DNA of 64,000 nt from Cryptomeria japonica (GCF_030272615.1 NC_081415.1:374559392-374623391); one strand, 5' to 3'. Positions 47,661 through 60,600 are shown, numbered from the stretch's first letter. Program-made: numbers and translations. The notes: a model not told the origin generated them from the letters alone.

Positions 47661-49839
47661 CACTCATTCATAATAAAGTTGTACCAACATCTAATGATCA
47701 CTCCAAATGGGCTCCTATTACCTTGATATGGAAATTTATGCTTGAGTCCTCCATCCATCTCCCTTATCACCTTTCTTCCACACCCATTTATCTTCATCCA
47801 TCTCCATCCATAAATTTCCTCCCAAAAATTAGAAAATACAAAAAAAAAATAATAATAATAAAAAAAGAGAGAAAAAAGAAAGAAAAATCCATCCAATGGT
47901 GAAAACTTGGCAAACAGACGCCTTGGATAAGTACCGTGATGAAAACCTGGCAAGAAGGCATCATGTGTAATTCCCTTCATCCTTTTTCTCTTAACACTTG
48001 GGGGAAACTTCTTCTAGCCATCTCACCATTTCCTCCTCCATTCCATCTACCTACCATATCCATCATATCCAATCCATTTCACTTCCTCCATCCTCCTTTG
48101 GATCTTGATAAAAGAAAAGGCCACTGTGTATACATGCTTTGGACAACTCTTGGCTTCCATTTCTCTATCACACCTTTCCTTCATAGTCCTTATTTACCCA
48201 TCAGCTATCTTTAATTCATTTCCATTAGCTTCCTATTCTCATTTCAGTCATCTTATCCTATCATCCCCCAATCCTTATCTCCTAGTTCCTCCATCCCTTC
48301 ATCCATAATCAGTTCCTCTTCTAGTCCTCATCTACCTCCATCCAGCTATCCTTCATCCTTTTATCTCCAAACCTGACCCATCCATAATACTTCCATCTCC
48401 AAATACTTTTCATCCTATCCTCCATCCTTTCATTCCTCCCATCATATCATTCCATCGCCTCTTTCATCCCTTGTCATTGGTATCTAGCTCTAGGCTACCC
48501 CCACACAATACAATTCTATTCCATCCTATCAATTTATCTGCTCCTCGCAATCCGCCATATCATGTGAGTCTTATCCATCTTCGTCAGCTATCCAAGGTCA
48601 AATGCTAATAAGATAATGTGATTGCTTCCTTGATATTGTTCCCAACCTTGTTGCAAGCCTTGATCTCTAATCCAATCATCCAATCGCATCCTTGGTCTTG
48701 TTCCTAGCCTTGTTGCATGCCTCAATCATAGTCTTCTCATCATCATTGGGATGTATCATTCCTAATCATCATCCTCAATCTCTCATTTCTTTTCCTCTTG
48801 ACTGGGGAAACATCAGGCTTGTCCCTGGGTCTTCTTCCATCGTCCATATCTCTTGTACATCTTGTATATAGGTATCGTTGTACATAGTCATGTGTTGGTC
48901 CATTCCTTCAAGATCATATCCTATCAGCTAGATCTTCAACAATCATCTTTGAGAATCTTGGTCATCATGATCTTATCAAATCCTTTTTTTGATTATCATT
49001 AAGCTTTTATCCTGGTGTTTATCCGAGATGTATCCTTATCACCAACACCCATCATTTGTCTTATATAGGATGTATCCTTCCTAAAACCAGACAACATCAT
49101 TGGTATTTATCCTTCCTAATAAATCATCATCTTTTGACAAAAGATATCTGTGACACTTGTGTTGGCATTGATTCTTTTTTATCTTTGTTTATCTTTTTAA
49201 GCTCCTTGGGTCATGTTTCCTCTTAGTCACCATGATCCTTTATATCATGGTGTGCTAGGAATAACAAGGCTCAAGATGTAATCTTGTTGCTTTTGGTTTT
49301 TGTTTGGCATGTCTTTTGGATGTGTTCCTTGTTATACCCTCATGAGGTCTCTGTTATCTCATGTTACACTGGGGCATATCTTCTACTTGTGGTTATTCTA
49401 GCATTGTTGCCTACAGGGTCTTTGTAACTCTGTGCGGTGCTATATTAGCCTGTGTGTCTATTTACATGTGTCAGTCAATGCATTGCTTATGAAATTCCAC
49501 CCTTGTTCCTTATACCTTGGTGACTCACATACATTTCTAAATCAAAATAAGTGCTACATGATGTCATGTTTTGAAAGTGCTCGCACTCCATGATGTTTCC
49601 ATCTTCATCTCCACTGCATTCACATTATCTCCTCTTATTGTGCTTCTTGCTTTCCATCTTGTCCATTGGGGAAATGTTTCTTTTGAGACGCTGCCCGATC
49701 CTTTCTCCCCATGTACCCTCTTGAGGGGGCATCCCTACCCATTCCTTCATCCGTCTGGGGCATATTTTTGCTCCCCTTTTTCTTCTCTCACAAGTGTCTT
49801 ATTGTCTTTGCACTAACGCTATTCTAGTGCCACCGCGAA
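47661..49839. other. Pyrimidine-rich non-coding DNA
   Basis: C/T-rich on the + strand with many CATCC and CCTCC runs, and no sustained frame with recognisable motifs. From ~48600 it is probably untranslated or LTR-related DNA of the adjacent Gypsy element, but no LTR boundary was found. Confidence 0.35.
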
Positions 49840-50505
49840 CGAGGGCAAAATGGAGACACTTAAATTTGGATAATAAATTTAGTAAAATTTATTTCTTTTA
49901 GCCATTTAATTAATTAAATATCTTAATTAATTAAGCCCATCCCCTAAATGAATTAATCTAGTTAATTAATTCCCCCTTCCAATCTCTTGAATTAATTAAA
50001 TTAACTAATTAATTCCCCCCCTTTCCAATCCTTGAATTAATTAATTTTTAATTAATTAATTAATGCCCCTCTCCAATCCCTTTAATTATTTAATTCTAAA
50101 TTAATTAATTTCCCTCACCTCATTTAAATAATTATTTAAATATGTCACATGTCTCCTAACTCTTAACTACCTAACTAACCCCCTTCTAACCTAACCTCCA
50201 ATCTAACCCATGGGTTCTAACCAACCATATCCCCCCCAAACTAACCTTATCCTAATGTACCCTCACATGTGTGTGCACACATATTCCCCTAATTTCCTTA
50301 ATATTAGGAAATTTGATTCTATTTTTGGGTGGCTTCCTCCCAAATTGGTCGTGTCCTTAATTCAAGCCCATTTTTTACATTTGTCCCTCCAAGGAACACT
50401 TGTCCTACCTTGTTGACACTATGGAATCTTGTTCCACTTGTCATTTATAGGATTGCCACTTGTCCTCAAGAGGACAAGTGTTGCATTTTCCTTACCCTTC
50501 CAATC
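49840..50505 (+). repeat. AT-palindrome-rich LTR-like DNA
   Basis: Starts after GCGAACGAGGGC with AAATGGAGACACTTAAATTT, then many TTAATTAATTAA palindromes alternating with CCCCCTTTCCAATC blocks (49900-50130). It joins the 50506-50945 repeat without a break, suggesting one LTR or leader unit. Confidence 0.4.
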
Positions 50506-50945
50506 CTATTTAATCTCTCCTCATTTTCTATCAACTCCTCCACCTTTTATGAAAATGCATTGTTATTATGCAACATTTCATCATCCACTTTTTCATAATC
50601 ATATCATCATGATGCCAAAATAATGATCCTTTTTTCATTCAATCACATCGTTACTCTGTAGAAATCACTACTCAACCCATAATTCATCATTTTTCATCCA
50701 TCAATCCATTTATCATTGCATCAACATCATGGAGTGTAATCAAGTGTTCGAAGCTATGTCATGAGAACACATCAAATCATGGAATAATCAAATCGAAGTG
50801 GGCATTTGGTTTGCATTTTATGTTATTATTTTTATGCTTGTTTTGGTTTTATCATTCTAATCTTGAGGTGTATGTATTGTGTTTGCTTGATTAATTATCT
50901 TTTCTTTTTAGTCCTTGGTATTCGCACACACACTTTTCATCGCAC
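50506..50945 (+). repeat. LTR-like segment, copy of 31424-31873
   Basis: Near-identical to 31424-31873. It ends TTGGTATTCGCACACA and is followed within a few bases by the RT fragment, so the internal part of the element between leader and RT has been deleted here. Confidence 0.8.
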
Positions 50946-50949
50946 ACCT

Positions 50950-52180
50950 AATAAACATTATAATGGTGGTATACCAAGATGATTATACAACATATTCAAA
51001 AAGAGCTAAGGACCATTGCATGCACTTAGAAAATATATTTATTAGAGCACTCGAGTATGGTATTTCATTGAATCCTGTGAAATATCACTTTACAGTCACT
51101 AAAGGTAAATTGTTGGGACACATTGTGTCCAAAGGAGTTAGGATTGATCTAGATAGAGTTGAGGCCATAGATAAGATGCCTATTCCAAAAATAGTGAAAG
51201 TTATTCACTCTTTCTTTGGTCAGATTAACTTAAATTAGACTAGATATCCAAAGCAATAGATTCTTTTGCAGCCATTAGAAAAGCTATTAAGGAGGCTAGA
51301 TTTTGGAAAACCTTTTCAAATCTTCTCATTTGCATCCTTACATACCATTGCTACTATTATGTTACAAAAATGTGATGAAGAGAATGAACATGCAATTTCA
51401 TTCTTTAGTAAGTCATTACAAGGATCTAAGTTGAAATATGATATCACTAGAAAGTGCTTTAGTGAAAGTTGTGAAGAATTTTTAGGTCGTACTTGGTAGG
51501 GGCACAAGTAATAGTATATGTTCCTAATTCAGTAGTCAGAGTTGTTTTTACCCAGTCAAAGGTCATAGGTAGAAGGTCCAAGTGGATAAATAGAATCTAA
51601 AAATTTAACATTGATATTCAAATCACCAAATTAGTAAGGGGAAAAGATCTAGCAAAGTTGATGGCAGAATCAAACTTTTAAGCGACCCAAGTTAACAATG
51701 TGGACATTGGAGATGGTTCTATTTGTAGTATTGACCACACCCCATGGTACACTAACATAGTTTATTTTTTCAAGAAAATGAAGTACCCTCAAGATATGAA
51801 TGAAAATTAGAGGAGAACATTAAAGCTTCAAGCATCTAAGTATGTTCTTGTGAAGGGTGACTTATTCTAAAAATACAAATATGGCATTCTTTTGTTGTGT
51901 CTGGATGAGGGACAAACTAGTGTTACTTTGAGGGAAATGCATGAAGGAGTGTGGGGGGGACATTTCTCAACAAAAAATACAACTCACAAGGTATTAAGGG
52001 TTGGATATTACTGGCCTACAATGTTCAAAGATTCTTATCAAAATGTTAGGAAGTGCTAAGCCTGCCAAAAAAAAATTGAAAAATTGAAGTATCAAGGTGC
52101 ATTACCTTTGAGACCTATGCAAGTAGAAGCACCATTCCATAAATGGGGGATTGACTTTATAGGAGAAATATTTATTTCTT
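50950..52180 (+). pseudogene. Ty3/Gypsy RT, RNase H and integrase fragment
   Basis: Starts inside RT at the active site: IIMVVYQDDYTTYSKRAKDH, where the Tyr-Leu-Asp-Asp of the family reads Tyr-Gln-Asp-Asp. Then ALEYGISLNPVKYHFTVTKG and LLGHIVSKGVRIDLDRVEAI follow. RNase H has IATIMLQKCDEENEHAISFF and SKSLQGSKLKYDITRKC. Further on, LREMHEGVWGGHFSTKNT and YYWPTMFKDSYQNVRKC give the integrase HHCC finger, then FHKWGIDFIGEIF with the first catalytic Asp, where the fragment ends. RT N-part, protease and the integrase core are gone. Stops at 51236, 51497 and later. Confidence 0.88.
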
Positions 52181-53034
52181 AATTTTACATTAAACGCTAA
52201 CAACCTTATGGGAAATTCAGTGATGGGGGACCTTTTGCGCAAGATTCACTGAATAACCTCTGGGTTTGAGAAGTTGGTTCTTCATACAATTAGGGAATAA
52301 AAGGGGAAGAGGAAAACTTAAAAAGCTACATTACTTAGGTGATATGATAGAATATTTTTGGAACACTAACACCATATAAAACCTAGATACATGCAGTTTT
52401 AAAGCTCATTCAACAATCTACATGCTCAACATCATTAGAGAAGAAGATCAAACTACACTTCATTCAACATAATATGACATTCACCATTCATCTAACAGAT
52501 AACAAGTCCCAAAACATAGTTTAATCTATAGAGTCTCACAACATATATCATAGAAGTTACTGAATTTGAATACAACACATAAGTCAATTTACTAAGCTTC
52601 AAATAAAAAAACCACAAAGGCCATAGGCACAATCCGATATGTCTATCATTCACCTAATTTAATTAACATAAAGGATTTTCAATGAGCCAAAGTCTAATCC
52701 CTTCTCCTGAAAGTTTGAACCCCTTAAAAGAAGAAAAGAAGGGCTGTATAGATCCCTCGGCCCTCAACAAACAACACAAAAGCATCAAAAAAATCCTAGC
52801 AATCGCTTCTGATCAAGAATCTCCCAGCCTGGAACTCCATGAGACGCTACCCAATGAAAATGGCCTTTAATGTTGTTACTCCAACCACAACATGGTAACC
52901 CCTACAGCTGCCAAACAAGAAAATCATGGTGCAAACAACATTCTGGTTCACAAACCATCAAAGAAGATATGCGGCGACTTGGGAGAGACCCGAAGTCGAG
53001 CGCAAAAAAAGAAATGGAACATGCAACTCGAGGG
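52181..53034. other. Non-coding DNA left of Copia-4
   Basis: No recognised gene. A 62-codon frame at 52682-52870 has no family signature. The ~400 bp before 53034 may continue at 60311 as the target of Copia-4, and so belong to the ORF-C element. Confidence 0.35.
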
Positions 53035-54400
53035 TGATGGTATGATGAAAGAATAAGTATCCGGTAGAATACTGAGAGGGGGGGGGTGAATCAGTATACT
53101 AAAAAATTGATACAAAGTTCCCAAACTCAAACTCAATCAAACAAAGTAAACATATCTCAGTCAATTCATAATAATACTTGACATTAACCGATTTAACTAT
53201 TATGACAAATTTAATAGTAAATAAATTCAATCTTGTGAATATCAACAATGCTTAACCATAACTCAACATAATCATCTTTCAATGCTTCTACTTAACATGC
53301 CTTATCAGAGATTAACCAAATCAACAAATAAGATCACAACCACAAAAGAATTCACCACTTGACACAAATATTTATACGTGGAAAACCCAAATAGGTAAAA
53401 ACCACTCTGAGATGAGACTCACAAGGATAGCTATCTGAACTTTTTCAAAGTTTGCCCTGTTAGGAGCCAAAGCCTGTTAGAGCTTTACAATAAGTCCCGT
53501 TAAGAACTAATTCCAGTTAGGAATCACCCGGTTAAGGGATTTACAAATATGCTTTATTAGAAGCACAATACCCTTTTAGGAGTAACCTCGCTGGAGGATT
53601 TAAGAATCCAAGATAATGGACCACCTTGTTAGAGCTTACCCGGTTAAGGGATTTAACTTTTGTTGTAGTTGTTAGAAAACAACAGATTTTCTTGATCTAT
53701 TTGAATAATACTACATTTGCTTGATTAGATCCTTCTATAACCTTCAGTCTACCTTTACTCAAAGTGCAAATCCATCAACTGATTTGGCAACAACACACTC
53801 AACAGGTTTTCTACCAACCTTGCCAACAACCTTAAAAAACAACTTCATCGACCTTAAATAGAAATTAATTAGGTCGGTAACATAGAAAAAACCTAATTCT
53901 CATCATCGATATTACAAACAAGTTGGTACAATCTTTACTGTTAGAAATTATGATAATCTCTTCACATTCTTCAAGACAATTTCAACCGCTCCATGATCAC
54001 CGCTCTATTAGACTTTGTAACTCATCACGTGTTGTGCATTAGATGCAATCCACTTTGCTCCTTCCCTAGACAAGAACAAACACGCCAAAATAATTTGAAT
54101 ATCTCCTTAATCATTTGATCACACATGTCTCCATCATTACCGCTTATCAGATAATAAACCATCAAACTTGGTCGGTTAGGTTTTAGCAGCTGATAGGGTT
54201 TTACCAGTTACATTACATAGAAAGGTTTAACCCTTTATACCGGTTCATCCATTTACAACATGTTCCACAAATCTCTTCTTACCAGTTACTAGCCAATATT
54301 AAAATCAACAATATTAGCAATAACATGTATACCATTTAGCGGTTCAATTGACATCAATGACAACATATCATTAATGCAATCTTGATGCAAAATACCAACA
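53035..54400 (-). repeat. Copia-4 3-prime LTR
   Basis: 1366 bp, reverse-strand TGTTGGTATTTTGCATC to CATACCATCA. It contains an array of GTTAGGAGC/GTTAAGGGATTTA-like motifs at ~53457-53660. Confidence 0.9.
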
Positions 54401-54417
54401 ATATCCCCCTTTGGCAT
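54401..54417 (-). other. Copia-4 polypurine tract
   Basis: Reverse-strand ATGCCAAAGGGGGATAT next to the 3-prime LTR. Confidence 0.75.
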
Positions 54418-54461
54418 TGATGGCAATACAAATGTCAAAATCTTTGATTGTTGTTGACATT

Positions 54462-54569
54462 GGTGAATAGGAATCCTAGTTTATATTACAAAGTATTCAC
54501 CTTGCTCTGTCTATCTTCATCTTGTCATTGGTGAATAGGAATCTTGGTTTACATTACCAAGTATTCACC
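54462..54569 (-). repeat. Two tandem stem-loop units, 68-bp period
   Basis: Each unit is bounded by GGTGAATA and TATTCACC (54462-54501 and 54530-54569). The second also has an inner CTTGG...CCAAG stem. They lie between RNase H and the polypurine tract of Copia-4. Confidence 0.75.
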
Positions 54570-54744
54570 TAATCAGACACATAATTCTTCTCCCTCTTTG
54601 ACAACAATGCCAAAATGAAATTAGAACATGTAATTCTTCTCTCACTGTAATGTTGATACTCCCCCTATGGAATACATCCACTCCTTCATCAGTCCATATA
54701 ATATTCTACAAGTAATGTAGAGACTGATACAATTAGCATCATTC

Positions 54745-55797
54745 TCAACTAACTTCATGAAGAGGGACAACCCCCAATTGACTTCTAAGATACTCGAAAG
54801 TGGTCTTAGGCAGAGGTTTGGTAAAGATATCTGCAAGCTGCTCCTTGGTAGAAACATGCTCCAAGATAACATCTTTACTTTGAAATTTTTCCCTCAATAA
54901 GTCATATTTCAATTCAGTGTGCTTAGTCCTTGTGTGCAAAACAGGATTTTTTGAAATGTTTATTGCACTTGTATTATTACACAAAATATTTATAGGTTAT
55001 GAGATTTCCATCTTCAAACCTTCCAAAATGTGACGCATCCACATAGCTTGTGTGCAATTCATGTAAGCTGCTACATATTCAGCTTCAGTAGTAGATTGTG
55101 AAGTACAACTCTGCTTTTTACTACTCCAAGAGACTAGCCTTCCTCCTAAAAAGAATGCTCCACCAGTAGTAATTTTTTGGTCATCAATGTTTCCTGCCCA
55201 ATCAGCATCTGTGTATGCTTTCAGATTAAAATTTTCACCATATGGATACCATAACCATAGTCAATAGTACCTTTCAGATATCTAAAAAATTATCTTAGTT
55301 GCCATCAGATGTGCCTCCTTTGGATTCTTCTATAATCTAGCAACAATACCAAATGCATGGGCAATATCCGGTGGACTATGAACAACATAGTGTAGTTTTC
55401 CAATCATTGACTTGTATTCCTTTTCATCTACAGACTTAGATGCATCTTCCTTGGACAATTTACAACCTGTAACCATTCAAGTTCCAACTGGTTTACAGTC
55501 ACTCATACCGAAAGTCTTCAAAACCTCTTTCACATACTTGGATTGAGTAATGAAAATACAATTCTTCATCTGTTGTATCTGTAAGCCTATGAAATTTTTT
55601 ATTTCCCCTACTAATGACATCTCAAATTTATTCTTCATTACATCTGCAAAGCAATTACTCATGTCATCATTACCTCCAAATATAATGTCATCTACAAATA
55701 CTTCACTGACCAGTATCTCATCTCCTTCAAACTTGAGATAAATGTTGTTGTCATCACTCGTTCTAGTAAATCCTATCTTCATCAAATGAGTATGAAG
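54745..55797 (-). pseudogene. Copia-4 RT C-part and RNase H
   Basis: Reverse strand from the TGA after QAPRAWYE: KIGFTRTSDDNNIYLKF, catalytic [14 protein letters not shown] (Phe-Val-Asp-Asp), and VGEIKNFIGLQIQQM. A stop follows KPVGT (~55480), then SMIGKLHYVVHSPPDI. RNase H shows AYTDADWAGNIDDQKITTGG, AEYVAAYMNCTQAMWMR and ILCNNTSAINISKNPV, ending KEQLADIFTKPLPKTTFEY. Frame changes near 55260 and 54985. Confidence 0.88.
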
Positions 55798-57362
55798 TCA
55801 TTCATACCATGCTCTAGGTGCCTGTTTTAATCCATACAAGGCTTTATGCAATTTTCTTACCATGCCTTCCTTATCTGTCAATGCATAACCATCAAGCTGC
55901 TCTATATAAACCTCTTCTTCCAGTATCCCATTCAAGAAGGTAGACTTAACATCCATCTGGTATACCTTGAGCTTCTTATGAGCTGCAAATGCAAGCAATG
56001 TTTTGACACCTTCCAGTCTTACTACTGGTGCAAAAGTTTCTCCATAGTCTTCTCCTTGTTCTTGCGCATACCCTTTGCATACTAATCTCGCCTTATTCCA
56101 AACTACAACACCATCTTCATTTAATTTGTTTCTGAACACCCATTTAGTACCTATAACATTCATGTTTACTGGTTGGGGTACCAGGGTCCAAGTGTTGTTC
56201 TTCTCAATTTGATCTAACTCCTCCTCCATAGCTTTCACCCAATGATCATCACCAAATGCCTCTTTAGCACTTATAGGTTCAAAGGTGGATATTATGCAAG
56301 AGTTCTCTTTTATTCTCCTTCTAGTTAGTACTCCAGCATCCTTATCCCCAATTATATGTTCAGGACTGTGATTCGGTCTCACATACCTAGGAATAACATG
56401 ATCATTATCTTCAGGTTCAGCTTCATCATTGTCATCTTCCTCTGAATTTATTTGTTGCGGTTGAACAATTTCTTCAGGATTTGCTTTACCGGTTTCTGAT
56501 TTAATAGTTTCAATTTCCAAAAGCAAAATGCAAGGATCTTCATCCTTCTTCTCAGAACTAGTTCTTTCTGCAATTTCAGGACATTCATCTACATGAACAT
56601 CAACACTTTCAACAATTTTTTGTGTCCAGTTGTTGAAGCATTTATAGGCCTTACTCTTGGTGGAATAGCCAAGGAATATGCCTTCATCACTCTTAGCTTC
56701 AAATTTTCTTATGTAATCACCTCTTTTAATAAAACATTTTCTTCCAAATATTTTAAAATAGCTAACATCAGGTGATCTCCCATACCAATACTCATATGGG
56801 GTTTTGTCCTTACCTCTTTTTACCAGAACTCGATTCATTGTGTACACAATTGTACTTACAGCTTCTTTCTAAAATGTTTTTAATACACCTCCTTGTATCA
56901 AAACAGTTCTAGCTGCTTCAACCACTGAACAATTGTTTCTTTCTGCTATACAATTCTGTTGTGGTGTCCTTGGTGCAGAAAGTTGCCGCTTGATAGCATT
57001 ATCATCACAATATTTAATAAACTCTGCAGAAGTGAATTCACTGCCTTGATCTGTTCTTATCTTTTTGCCACTCTCTTTCTCAGCTAAGGCTCTGAATGCC
57101 TTGAATTTATCAAAAGATTCATTTTTATCCTTCAAGAATGTGACCCACATCATTCTTGAATAGTCATGAGTGAAGATCATAAAGTATCTATCACCTTGAA
57201 TGATTCTTGTTCATATTGGTCCACATAGATCTGTATGAAGCAAATCTAAGAAGTGCTCTGCTGAAAAGGACTTGCTCTTGAAAGTTGAAGAAGTCATCTT
57301 TCCTAGTTGATATTCTTTACAAAGAGCATTAACCAGTTTGTCTAGCTAAGGTAGACCTCTTA
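55798..57362 (-). pseudogene. Copia-4 integrase and RT N-part
   Basis: Reverse strand. Integrase core: LLHTDLCGP (first Asp, ~57230), a stop, GDRYFMIFTHDYSRMMW, RTDQGSEFTSAEF (second Asp), then PQQNCIAERNN (Glu), so the triad is present. After a stop near 56869 a 349-codon open frame (56847-55798) covers the integrase tail (TPYEYWYGRSPDVSYFKIFG), an acidic linker (NSEEDDNDEAEPEDNDH), and RT up to [17 protein letters not shown]. It ends in TGA where relatives usually have Arg, fitting CGA-to-TGA change. Confidence 0.9.
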
Positions 57363-58842
57363 CTATCTTATACTTAGTTTAATAATATTGTCCAAATTTA
57401 TATGACAAAATCTCCTATGCCAAAGCCAGCTATCATCTATTTTTGCAATCAAATAGTTGGTAACTTTAGGATTGAGATGAAATATATTACCTCTGGTATG
57501 TTTACCAGTTGCAATCAATTCACCTTTATTGTCAAATATTTTGCACATTCCATTTCTGAACTCCACTGGGTATCCTTTTTCATTAAGTTGTGTCACACTT
57601 AACAGCTTGTGCTTTATGCCTTCAACCCAATAGACATCGTCAGCATTGCTTTTCCCATTAAGAGAAATATCTCTCTTACCTTTAACCATACAAGGTGAGT
57701 CATTGCCAAATCTGACAACACCGCCATCAAATTATTTCAGGGAAATAAATTTTCTCTGTTCACTGGTCATCTGATGTGAGAAACCACTATCAATGATCCA
57801 ATCATCAAAGTTATCCATTCTGGATACTAGTGCCTTTCGATATGATATTTCTTCCTTAATTGCTACAAACACAATACCTTCACTAGCATCATCATCAGAT
57901 TCTTCATCAATAACACCACTGTCAATAGCTACAAGACAATCTCTCTTTCCTTTACCCTTATATTTCTTAAATTTGTCTCTCTTGTATTCATTTTCATCAT
58001 TAGGGCAATTTTTTGCTATATGACCAATCTTGTTGCATGCAAAAAATTTTAAAGGTAACTTAACTCTATATTTACCAGTGCCTCTAGGCAGTCATTTTGC
58101 CAACAATGCTTCAAGTTCCACTAAGTTGTCTTCATCTTCAACATCTCTGTTGGATCTAGATTCAAAGTTATGGTCAGCATCTTTACTTCTTCTCGCAGAT
58201 GGATTGGAGATAGTAGCTCTAAATGAAGATTTTGCTTTCTGTACACTACCATCATAGCCATTCAGTTCAAAAGCAGTAAGTTTGCCAATAATAGAGTCAA
58301 GAGTTACCTTTGTCTTATCAATAGATTTCAGCTCCTGAATAGCTGCAACTCGGATAGCATAGACCAGTAGCAGGGTTCTCAGTACCTTACTGATTACTAT
58401 GGCATCTTCCACTTTCCCTCCTGCACTCGTTATCTCACGAACTATCTCTTTAATCCTTTCACCATACTGCTGGATATTCTCACCTTCAGACATTCTCATG
58501 TTGTCAAACTTGCCTCTTAAACTCTCCTCTTTGGCAATCTTAGCATGATCATCCCCGCTATAAATCTCTTCCAGTTTCTTTCATACTTCATATGCAGTTT
58601 CAAGACCATGAACATCTACATATTCAGCATCAGATAGGGAACTGATAATAGCTTCTAGTGCCAAAGTGATTTTCTTTTTGTTCTTTCTTTTGATCATCAA
58701 CCAAGGTTCCAGTAGGTGTAGTATACTTATGTTCTATATACTCCCAATACTAACTACCAAGACTCTTAATGTAAATCTTCATTTTGTCACTCCATATTCT
58801 GTAGTTATCTTTGTTGAACTTCGGACCTTCTTTCTTCATCAT
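57363..58842 (-). pseudogene. Copia-4 gag, zinc knuckle and protease
   Basis: Reverse strand from ATG 58842: KKEGPKFNKDNYRIWSDKMK (Copia gag start), with a frameshift before 58499. The gag core EGENIQQYGERIKEIVREI follows, ending in TGA at ~58092. The knuckle FFACNKIGHIAKNC lacks its first Cys (Phe). Protease WIIDSGFSHQMTSEQRKF (~57800-57745) keeps Asp-Ser-Gly. A TAA lies just after it. Then WVEGIKHKLLSVTQLNEKG and DSWLWHRRFCHINLDNI give the pre-integrase zinc region. Inactive. Confidence 0.85.
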
Positions 58843-58899
58843 GATCTACAAGATCTTTTCCTCAAGTTGTTAGGATTTTAGATTAAGAGGACTTGAGAT

Positions 58900-58911
58900 G
58901 CTCTGATACCA
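58900..58911 (-). other. Copia-4 primer-binding site
   Basis: Reverse-strand TGGTATCAGAGC, canonical initiator tRNA-Met type, three bases from the LTR end. Confidence 0.9.
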
Positions 58912-58913
58912 AT

Positions 58914-60310
58914 TGATGGTATGATGAAAGAATAAGTATCTTGTAGAATACTGAGAGGGGGGGTGAATCAGTATACTAAAAAATTGATACAAAGTTCCCA
59001 AACTCAAACTCAGTAAAACAAAGTAAACATATCTCAGTCAAGATCAATATTCATAAGAATACTTGACATTAACCGGTTTAACTGTTATGACAACTTTAAC
59101 AGTAAATAACTTTAATCTTGTGAATATCAACAATGCTTAACCATAACTCAACATAATCATCTCTCAATGCCTCTACTTAACATGCCTTATCAAAGATTAA
59201 CCAAATCAACAAATAAGATCACAACCACAAAAGCATTCATCACTTGACACAAATATTTATACATGGAAAACCCAAATAGGTAAAAACCACATTGAGATGA
59301 GACTCACAAGGATATCTATCTGAACTCTTTCAAAGTTTGCCATGTTAGGAGCCAAAGCCTATTAGAGCTTTACAATAAGTCATGTTAAGAACTAATTCCG
59401 GTTAGGAATCACCCAGTTAAGGGATTTACAAATATGCCTTGTTAGAAGCACAATACCCTATTAGGAGCAACCTCACTGGCGGAATTAAGAATCCAAGATA
59501 ATGGACCACCTTGTTAGAGGATTTAATGAGTAACCAAGCTTGTTAGAGCGTACCCGGTTAAGGGATTTGACTTCTGTTGTAATTGTTAGAAAACAACAGG
59601 TTTTCTTGATCTGTCTGAATAACACTACGTTTGCTTGATCAGATCCTTCTACAACCTGCAGTCTTCCTTTACTCAAAGTGCAGATCCATCCACCAAATTG
59701 GCAACAACACACTCAACAGGTTTTCTACCAACCTTGCCAACAACCTTAACAAACAACTTCATCGACCTTAAATAGAAATCAATTAGGTCAGTAACATAGC
59801 AAAAACCTAATTCTCATCATCGAGATTACAAACAAGTTGATACAATCTTGACCGTTAGAAATTATGGCAATCTCTTCACATTCTTCAAGACAATTTCAAC
59901 TGCTCCATGATCACCACTCTATTGGACTTTGTAACTCATCACGCGTTGTGCATTAGATGCAATCCACTTTGCTCCTTCCCTAGACAAGAACAAACGTGCC
60001 AAAATAATTTGAATATCTCCTTAATCAAATGATCACACGTGTCTCCATCATTACTGCTTATCAGATAATAAAACATCAAACTTGGTCAGTTAGGGTTTAG
60101 CAGCTGATAGGGTTTTACCAGTTAAAATACATAGAAAGGTTTAACCCTTTATACCGGTTCATTGGTTTACAACATGTTCCACAAATCTCTTCTTACCGGT
60201 TACTATCCAATATCAAAATCAACAATATCAACAATAACATGAATACCATTTACCAGTTCAATTGACATCAATGACAACATATCATTAATGCAATCTTGAT
60301 GCAAAATACC
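58914..60310 (-). repeat. Copia-4 5-prime LTR
   Basis: About 1397 bp, matching the 3-prime LTR closely but with two small insertions (near 59045 and 59520). The outer end reads ACCAGC instead of ACCAACA. The GTTAGGAGC-type motif array is at ~59345-59570. Confidence 0.88.
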
Positions 60311-60600
60311 AGCTCAAAATGAAAACAGGGGGAACCAAGTGTCAATGCCAGCACACGGAAGATGGTGGGACTAGGAAACATACGCCGAAGAAAAAACCTA
60401 CACCAAGCAGTAGCTCTACGTCCTCTCAACATCAGGCAAGAAGAGTGAGCCGCTTAAAGCAACGTTGAGACACCACTTGGCATGCGCGTGAGTGATCGGA
60501 AGAGCAGGCCAAAAATTAAAGGAAGGGGCTGAAACTATACCAAAAGGCTGCACATGAACCACTCTGAAAGAAATTAACATCTCTTGGCAACTTAAAGGGG
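60311..60600. other. Non-coding DNA right of Copia-4
   Basis: Somewhat GC-richer than its surroundings. No frame or repeat recognised. Probably the 3-prime untranslated part of the ORF-C element. Confidence 0.3.

Larger units (their letters stand above)
53035..60310 (-). mobile_element. Copia-4 LTR retrotransposon
   Basis: Reverse-oriented, full-length Copia element with both LTRs (53035-54400 and 58914-~60310), primer site, polypurine tract and the gag-protease-integrase-RT-RNase H order. It is the best preserved pol here, with one 349-codon open stretch, but frameshifts and stops inactivate it. GAGGG precedes the left LTR; no matching pentamer follows the right end, whose last bases (ACCAGC instead of ACCAACA) are altered, so the target duplication is unproven. 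Confidence 0.9.

Noticed and set aside
47480-47980. 166-codon reverse-strand frame
   Set aside because: Low-complexity Gly/Trp/Met-rich reading of a pyrimidine-rich tract, with no domain. It overlaps the Pro-rich copy-B region.
53030-60320. Target duplication for Copia-4
   Set aside because: GAGGG on the left has no partner on the right, where the LTR end is altered.
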